Assembly: GCA_024697705.1 (NCBI GenBank)
Contig: JAILFF010000081.1
Span: 1-9,617 of the forward strand
Direction: 5' to 3'
Source: Ruminococcus sp.
Lineage (GTDB): Bacteria > Bacillota > Clostridia > Oscillospirales > Ruminococcaceae
Length of the DNA: 9,617 bases
Shown here: positions 4,899 to 9,617 of the stretch, one piece after another
Numbering within the stretch: position 1 is the first letter of the stretch
Layout: the number at the start of each line of letters is the position of its first letter
The notes under the pieces: generated by a model
Databases searched by the model: none
Told to the model about the DNA's origin: nothing
The model's input: the letters and a program-made list of their open reading frames with translations, nothing else
Program-made: the position numbers and the translations under genes

Positions 4899-6743
4899 AT
4901 GTCAAATGTTTCTATCGGCATTACCGCGATGGAGCTTTTTGCCTACAATCCGTTCAGGATACTCGGTCTGCCCGTAAACGCCTCCCATGCGGAGATCTCG
5001 GGTACCTATGAAATGCTGTTAAAAATGGCGGATTCGGGCGATATCGGCAGCTATACCACGCCTTTTGATTTCGATTCGCTGCCGCCGTTCTCGCGCTCGG
5101 GACAGACGGTAAAGACCGCTCACGCCAAGCTTGCCTCTAACGGCTACCGCTGCTTTGCCTATGCCGATTCCGAATTTTCCGCGTCGCTCAATATCGACGA
5201 CATCACGCTGAACCTGCGCTCGATAAGCTGCTACGACTGCTTCCTGCGCTGCTATATGTGGCTCGTTATCAACGACCGCAATCTCGAAGAGCACGATCTG
5301 TGGATACAGCTTGCGACATACATCGACAAGATGATAATGTCCTCTCCCGATGAGTGGACGAAGTATTTCGATCACCGCTTCCCCGATGAGATGGTCGATG
5401 AGAACCTGAACGTTTACAAGAGCTTCTACACCACCTTCTGCGATATCATTCTTCTGCCGCTGAAGGAAATGGTGCGCGGCTCCATGAAGTGCCATTCGGC
5501 GCTCGATATCCTTAAATGTGCAAAGATCAACATAGACGAGCGCTTTGATTACGTCAATATCCCGCAGGCGAACAGCCCCAAGCCCGGCGAGCCCGAGCCC
5601 AAGCTGAAGCTAGCCCGCAAGTACGGCGACGAATACTACGATTCCGAATCGGGCAGTATGAAGTCCTATTCCGAAGGCAGCAGCAATGCGACCGAAAGCA
5701 ACTCCTTTGCCGCCTCGGAGTCGGCGCCGCTCGATGCGGAGGATATCCTTTCCGATGATAACGCTCCCGCGGCTTCTTCCGACAATGCTTCGGCTTCGGG
5801 TCAGTCGGGTGACGAGCAGGAGTCTTCTTCGAGAAGAAGACGCAGGACTCCCAGACGTTCCGCTCCCGCTGCCGAGCCCGAACAGCCCGCACAGAGCTTC
5901 TCGGGAAAATCCCGCGCCGAAAGACGCGCCGAAAAGGAGGCGGAGTCGGCTGCCGCCGCGGCAAGCGCTGCCGAAAAGAAGGCTCCCGCCAAGACCGAGC
6001 TTGTAGCCCCGAAGGTCGAGCCGCTTAAGCTCGAAAAGGAAGGCACGAGTGCTGCTGCCAAGCCCGAGGTCCCGAAGCAGCCCGCGGCTCCCAAGCCGAG
6101 ACGTTCGTTCAACAGGGGGCAGGTTTCTGCGGAGGAAGATCTTTCTTCCGAGCCCGCAGTATCGAGCGGCGAGTTTGTCAATCCGTTCAGTCAGCAGAGC
6201 GACAGACCCGACCCGATTGAGCTCGACAATAAGGCAGCTTCTGCCGTCCGCATGAACAGCTTCAACGCCGTTGTTGAGGAGGCAGCCCGAAAGGAAGCGG
6301 AGGCCGCTGCCGCGATGTACGAGGAAGAGGAAGAGGAGATCACCAATACCCTTATCGACCTGCTGAAATCCAGCTCCCACGGAGTTACCATGAAGGGCGT
6401 TGATACCTCGCACATTGTAAGCGCCGCCGAAATGGCAGGTGCTTCTCACACCAAGGCGAACATGGACGCTATCGACTTCGAGCAGAACTATGACGCTTCA
6501 AGGCTCGGCTCGCAGCAGAATATGGAAAGAAAAATGACCCGTGAGGAAAGATACCGCAACGTCAAGATCGACGATATGCTTTCGGGGCAGGCACAGGGTA
6601 AAAACTACGGTATAACCGCGATCGACCAGTTCAAGAAGAACAAGGCAGAGCAGAAGCAGACTCTTCGCTCGCTGTTCATCACGATGGGATTTGTGGCGAT
6701 AGTTATTCTTGTGTTCCTCGGATATTTCTTCCTCGGATTCTAA
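4899..6743 (+). CDS. J-domain-like, disordered, C-terminally membrane-anchored protein (614 aa)
   Basis: The N-terminus, YNPFRILGLPVNASHAEI (16-33), resembles the first helices of degenerate J-domain proteins found in Bacillota, but no HPD tripeptide follows, so stimulation of an Hsp70 ATPase is doubtful. Residues about 30-220 form a mostly helical, aromatic- and Cys-containing domain. Residues about 222-475 are low-complexity: Ser/Glu/Pro/Ala-rich, with a basic patch RRRRRTPRRS (312-321), an Ala/Glu run and MYEEEEEE. Residues about 480-585 look ordered again (ITNTLIDLLKSSSHGVTMKG and a charged segment). A single hydrophobic span at 592-614 ends the protein, so it is a tail-anchored type with the body in the cytoplasm. 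AAGGAG lies 11 bases before the ATG at 4899. An extended -10 promoter is upstream and a strong terminator follows the stop. Function is unknown; a membrane scaffold is my inference. Confidence 0.88.
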   Translation: MSNVSIGITAMELFAYNPFRILGLPVNASHAEISGTYEMLLKMADSGDIGSYTTPFDFDSLPPFSRSGQTVKTAHAKLASNGYRCFAYADSEFSASLNIDDITLNLRSISCYDCFLRCYMWLVINDRNLEEHDLWIQLATYIDKMIMSSPDEWTKYFDHRFPDEMVDENLNVYKSFYTTFCDIILLPLKEMVRGSMKCHSALDILKCAKINIDERFDYVNIPQANSPKPGEPEPKLKLARKYGDEYYDSESGSMKSYSEGSSNATESNSFAASESAPLDAEDILSDDNAPAASSDNASASGQSGDEQESSSRRRRRTPRRSAPAAEPEQPAQSFSGKSRAERRAEKEAESAAAAASAAEKKAPAKTELVAPKVEPLKLEKEGTSAAAKPEVPKQPAAPKPRRSFNRGQVSAEEDLSSEPAVSSGEFVNPFSQQSDRPDPIELDNKAASAVRMNSFNAVVEEAARKEAEAAAAMYEEEEEEITNTLIDLLKSSSHGVTMKGVDTSHIVSAAEMAGASHTKANMDAIDFEQNYDASRLGSQQNMERKMTREERYRNVKIDDMLSGQAQGKNYGITAIDQFKKNKAEQKQTLRSLFITMGFVAIVILVFLGYFFLGF

Positions 6744-6752
6744 AAAATTTCC

Positions 6753-6785
6753 GACCCGCATGATCCGGCTCGTGCGGGTCTTTTT
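6753..6785 (+). terminator. Intrinsic terminator after the 614-aa gene
   Basis: GACCCGCA (6753-6760) and TGCGGGTC (6773-6780) make a perfect 8-bp stem with a 12-base loop, followed by TTTTT (6781-6785). It begins 9 bases after the stop codon at 6741-6743. It ends 30 bases before the next start codon, so the large downstream gene must use read-through or a very close promoter. Confidence 0.93.
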
Positions 6786-6815
6786 GCTGAAATAATTACA
6801 GAGGTGTATTATAAT

Positions 6816-9617
6816 ATGGATAATGAAAATGCCATGATAACGGCTGAGGTCGTCTGCCGCGACAGGCTGAATCTCGCCATGCAGCAGAACGGCGTGCCAC
6901 TGATAAACAGGATCATCGTTCAGAGCCGCGAGGAACTGCACGGGCTTACGGTGTCGGTGCGCTTCGAGCCCGAATTTGCCCGCGAGTTCACCGCGGCGCT
7001 CGACACCGTGCTGCCCGACCGCCCGACCGAGATAGCCCCCGTCGCGGTGTCGGTGCTGACCGAATATTTGTTCTCGCTGACCGAAAGCACCGCAGCGAAT
7101 ATGCATCTTTCGATAATGCGGGAGGGCGAGCTGCTTTTCTCGCTCGATAAGCCCGTGCGGCTGCTGCCCGCGTCCTACTGGCTGGGCGGCGGCATAATGC
7201 CCGAGCTGACCGCCGCGTTCGTCACGCCGAACGACCCCGCCGTGACGCGGGTGCTTTTGTCGGCTTCGGAGTTCCTCGCGAAATGGACGGGCGACCCCTC
7301 GTTCACGGGCTATCAGACGCAGAACCCGAACAACGTGAAAATGCAGGCGGCGGCGATATACGCGGCGCTTCAGGCGGAAAATATCATCTACATGGTGCCG
7401 CCGCAGGACTTCGAGCAGACGGGTCAGCGTATCCGCCTTGCGGAGGACGTTCTCTCGATGAAGCAGGGCACCTGCATCGACCTTTCGCTGCTGTACGCCT
7501 CCTGCCTTGAAGCCGCGGGGATAAATCCGCTTATCATTTTGACCGAGGGTCATGCCTTCGCGGGTCTGCATCTTGAAGAGCAGTCCTTCCCCGAATGTAC
7601 CGACGACGACCCTTCGGCGCTCAGAAAGCGCATAGCAAAGGGCATCGACGAGATATGCCTTGTGGAGTGTACGGCTTTCACGGCGGGCAAAAGCGCCGAT
7701 TTTGAAAGCGCCGTAAAGACGGCGGCGGCTAACCTCGACGCCCCCTTCGGAATGACTATCGACATCAGGCGCTGCCGTGTGAGCGGTATCCGCCCCGTGC
7801 CGCGAAAGATCGCCGACAACGCCGAGGGCTTGCCCGGTTCATCGGCGGAAAACATCGTCACCGACGCGCCCGAAGAGATAGATTTAGGCTTGCACGGCGC
7901 GGTCGCCGACGAAAGGGAGCTGACAAAGCAGGCGGTGTGGGAGCGAAAGCTGCTCGACCTGAGTTTGCGGAATCCGCTCGTAAATTTCCGCCCCGGCGCT
8001 ATGAGCGTTCAGCTGATGACCGCCGATCTTGCGCGATTAGAAGACGAGATCGCCCGCGGCGTTAGCTTCAAAATTCTTCCTTGCCCGAAGGAGCAGACCT
8101 TTACCGCCTCCGAAAGCAAGATCTACGAGCCCGAGGGCGATTCGGAGCGCGTCGCCGCCATTTCCGAAGCCGAGTTCAAAAACGACCGCCTGCGCAGCTA
8201 TTGCAGCGACACCGAGCTTGAACAGAAGCTCAAAAAGCTCCACCGCAGCGCTAAATCGTCGCTTGAAGAAAACGGCGCGAACACGCTGTACTTAGCGCTC
8301 GGCTGCCTGAAATGGTATGAGACCGATAAGAGCGAAAAGGCGCGTTATTCGCCTCTTGTGCTGGTGCCTGTCGATCTGGTGCGAAATCTGCGGGAAAAGG
8401 CGTATTCGCTGCGGCTGCGCGACGAGGAATCCATGATGAATGTCACGCTGCTCGAACTGCTGCGGCAGGATCACGGCATCACGATACCGGGCGTCGATCC
8501 GCTGCCTGCCGACGAAAGCGGCGCGGATATACCGCTCGTTTTCAACACGGTGCGCAAGGCGATAATGTCGCGCCCGCGCTGGGACGTTGTGGAGGTGGCA
8601 TTCATCGGGCAGTTCTCGTTCAGCCGCTTTATCATGTGGAATGACCTCCGCGCCCGCAGCGGGGAGCTTAAGCAGAACCCCGTCGTCGCTTCGCTGATGT
8701 CGGGGCAGCTCGAATGGCAGCCCGAGTGCGAGGACATCACGCCGACCGAGCTTGACAGCCGCGTTCTTCCCTCCGACATGGCGATACCTACAAGCGCCGA
8801 TTCCTCGCAGCTGGCGGCGATATACGAAGCGGCTCGCGGCGAGAGCTTCGTGCTGCACGGTCCTCCCGGGACGGGCAAATCCCAGACCATAACAAATCTT
8901 ATAGCAAATGCGTTATATAACGGCAAGAGCGTGCTTTTCGTCGCGGAGAAAATGGCGGCGCTCTCGGTAGTTCAGAAGCGCCTTGAAAAGATCGGTCTTG
9001 CGCCCTTCTGCCTTGAACTACATTCCAACAAGGCACAGAAAAGCGCTGTATTAAAGCAGCTTGAAACGACGCTGAACGTCGGCAAGATCAAGTCGCCCGA
9101 GGAATACGCCCGCACCGCCGAAAGCCTTCTTCTCATGCGCAGGCACCTGAATGAGGAAATGCTGCGCCTGCACAAAAAGCAGCCCTGCGGAATTTCTCTG
9201 TACGAAGCAATAGCGGGATACGATCAGGACGGCGAGTTCTCGAAGCTTGCGGCTTTTGCCAAGGATTTCGCCGATAAGCTCACGCCCGAGCTCTGCGACA
9301 GGCTCCGCGGCGCCGTTTCACGGACGGCAGCGGTAGGCACTGTGCTTGGCGATATCTCCGATTCGCCGCTCAAGAATTACGTTATGCGCGATTATTCCCC
9401 CGAGATACGCGACAGCTTCGGCGCTCTCTGCGAAAAGACCGCCGTTGCCGCCGACCGCGAACGCGCCTGCTGCGACAAGCTTGCGAAGCTCAGAAAGACC
9501 GCTGACCGCAGCGGAAAGACCATTACCTCGCTGCTCGAAGAAGCGGCGGCGTTCTCAGCCGAGCGCGAAAAGGTCGAGAACGAACGTGCCGCCTTGGAGC
9601 AGATATACAACAAGACC
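6816..9617 (+). CDS. Large DUF4011-family superfamily 1 helicase with transglutaminase-like domain (5' part, 934 codons)
   Basis: The open frame runs off the right edge; family members are usually 1,700-2,200 residues, so roughly half is visible. Residues about 8-160 match the conserved beta-rich start of large DUF4011 proteins. Residues 165-290 carry a transglutaminase/papain-like site: GYQ (165-167), GTCIDLSLL with Cys220, EGHAF with His246 and VECTAF with Glu284 as likely third member. The DUF4011 core starts at WERKLLDLSLRNPLVNF (375-391) and continues through LALGCLKWYE and SPLVLVPVDL to FIGQFSFSRF. Then come SADSSQLAAI (Gln665), Walker A GPPGTGKS (682-689, Lys688) and motif Ia VLFVAEKMAAL. 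The last 60 residues form a coiled-coil insertion. DEAD-like motif II, motifs III-VI and any DUF3320 or Vsr-like nuclease would lie outside. AGAGGTG is 9 bases before the ATG; an in-frame ATG at 6834 is an alternative. Role: ATP-dependent nucleic-acid translocase, possibly in defence (inference). Confidence 0.92.
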   Translation, partial: MDNENAMITAEVVCRDRLNLAMQQNGVPLINRIIVQSREELHGLTVSVRFEPEFAREFTAALDTVLPDRPTEIAPVAVSVLTEYLFSLTESTAANMHLSIMREGELLFSLDKPVRLLPASYWLGGGIMPELTAAFVTPNDPAVTRVLLSASEFLAKWTGDPSFTGYQTQNPNNVKMQAAAIYAALQAENIIYMVPPQDFEQTGQRIRLAEDVLSMKQGTCIDLSLLYASCLEAAGINPLIILTEGHAFAGLHLEEQSFPECTDDDPSALRKRIAKGIDEICLVECTAFTAGKSADFESAVKTAAANLDAPFGMTIDIRRCRVSGIRPVPRKIADNAEGLPGSSAENIVTDAPEEIDLGLHGAVADERELTKQAVWERKLLDLSLRNPLVNFRPGAMSVQLMTADLARLEDEIARGVSFKILPCPKEQTFTASESKIYEPEGDSERVAAISEAEFKNDRLRSYCSDTELEQKLKKLHRSAKSSLEENGANTLYLALGCLKWYETDKSEKARYSPLVLVPVDLVRNLREKAYSLRLRDEESMMNVTLLELLRQDHGITIPGVDPLPADESGADIPLVFNTVRKAIMSRPRWDVVEVAFIGQFSFSRFIMWNDLRARSGELKQNPVVASLMSGQLEWQPECEDITPTELDSRVLPSDMAIPTSADSSQLAAIYEAARGESFVLHGPPGTGKSQTITNLIANALYNGKSVLFVAEKMAALSVVQKRLEKIGLAPFCLELHSNKAQKSAVLKQLETTLNVGKIKSPEEYARTAESLLLMRRHLNEEMLRLHKKQPCGISLYEAIAGYDQDGEFSKLAAFAKDFADKLTPELCDRLRGAVSRTAAVGTVLGDISDSPLKNYVMRDYSPEIRDSFGALCEKTAVAADRERACCDKLAKLRKTADRSGKTITSLLEEAAAFSAEREKVENERAALEQIYNKT

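Noticed and set aside
4899..5000. Canonical DnaJ co-chaperone
   Set aside because: The NPFRILGLP start is J-like, but no HPD tripeptide or Gly/Phe-rich and zinc regions follow, so a true DnaJ call is not supported.
6498..7571. Minus-strand 357-codon open frame
   Set aside because: It is antisense to the end of the 614-aa gene and to the conserved start of the helicase, crosses the terminator, and is rich in Arg/His as expected of a shadow.

Overview
The window looks like a chromosomal segment from a Gram-positive bacterium of the Bacillota, most likely a gut or rumen clostridium of the Ruminococcus/Oscillospiraceae type. This is inferred from medium-GC genes rich in CCC, GCC and GAG codons, AT-rich intergenic DNA, AGGAG-like ribosome binding sites, sigma-A type TATAAT promoters, a short lipoprotein signal and strong hairpin plus T-run terminators. 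No tRNA, rRNA, CRISPR array, insertion sequence or integrase was seen.

Left half (11-4295), all on the minus strand and read from right to left: a 272-residue coiled-coil protein with 30-residue tandem repeats; a cytosolic cyclophilin-type peptidyl-prolyl isomerase; an intrinsic terminator; a small predicted lipoprotein; a double zinc-ribbon protein with a long disordered tail; and a 430-residue protein with an N-terminal helix-turn-helix and a C-terminal coiled coil. A good sigma-A promoter sits upstream of the first gene (4447-4475) and another upstream of the last (1398-1426). Only the cyclophilin has a firm function. The other three cytoplasmic proteins share one plan: a small folded or helical module joined to long Pro/Ala/Glu-rich disorder, with short peptides (YEPI, VMExI) recurring between neighbours. 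They look like adaptor or scaffold proteins.

Middle (4296-4898): a roughly 600-base divergent intergenic region. It holds a promoter for each direction, a perfect plus-strand terminator-like hairpin in the leader of the minus-strand gene, two small palindromes, and a GC-rich patch (4575-4682) that can fold into nested stems.

Right half (4899-9617), plus strand: a 614-residue protein with a J-like N-terminus lacking the HPD motif, a very long disordered linker and a C-terminal membrane anchor; then a strong terminator; then the first 934 codons of a very large protein that runs off the window. Its visible part has an N-terminal DUF4011-family region containing a transglutaminase-like Cys/His/acid site, the DUF4011 core, and the start of a superfamily 1 helicase ATPase. 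Large helicases of this type occur in accessory and defence-associated loci, so this gene is the best candidate for an unusual system. The part of the protein that would show its effector domain lies outside the window.
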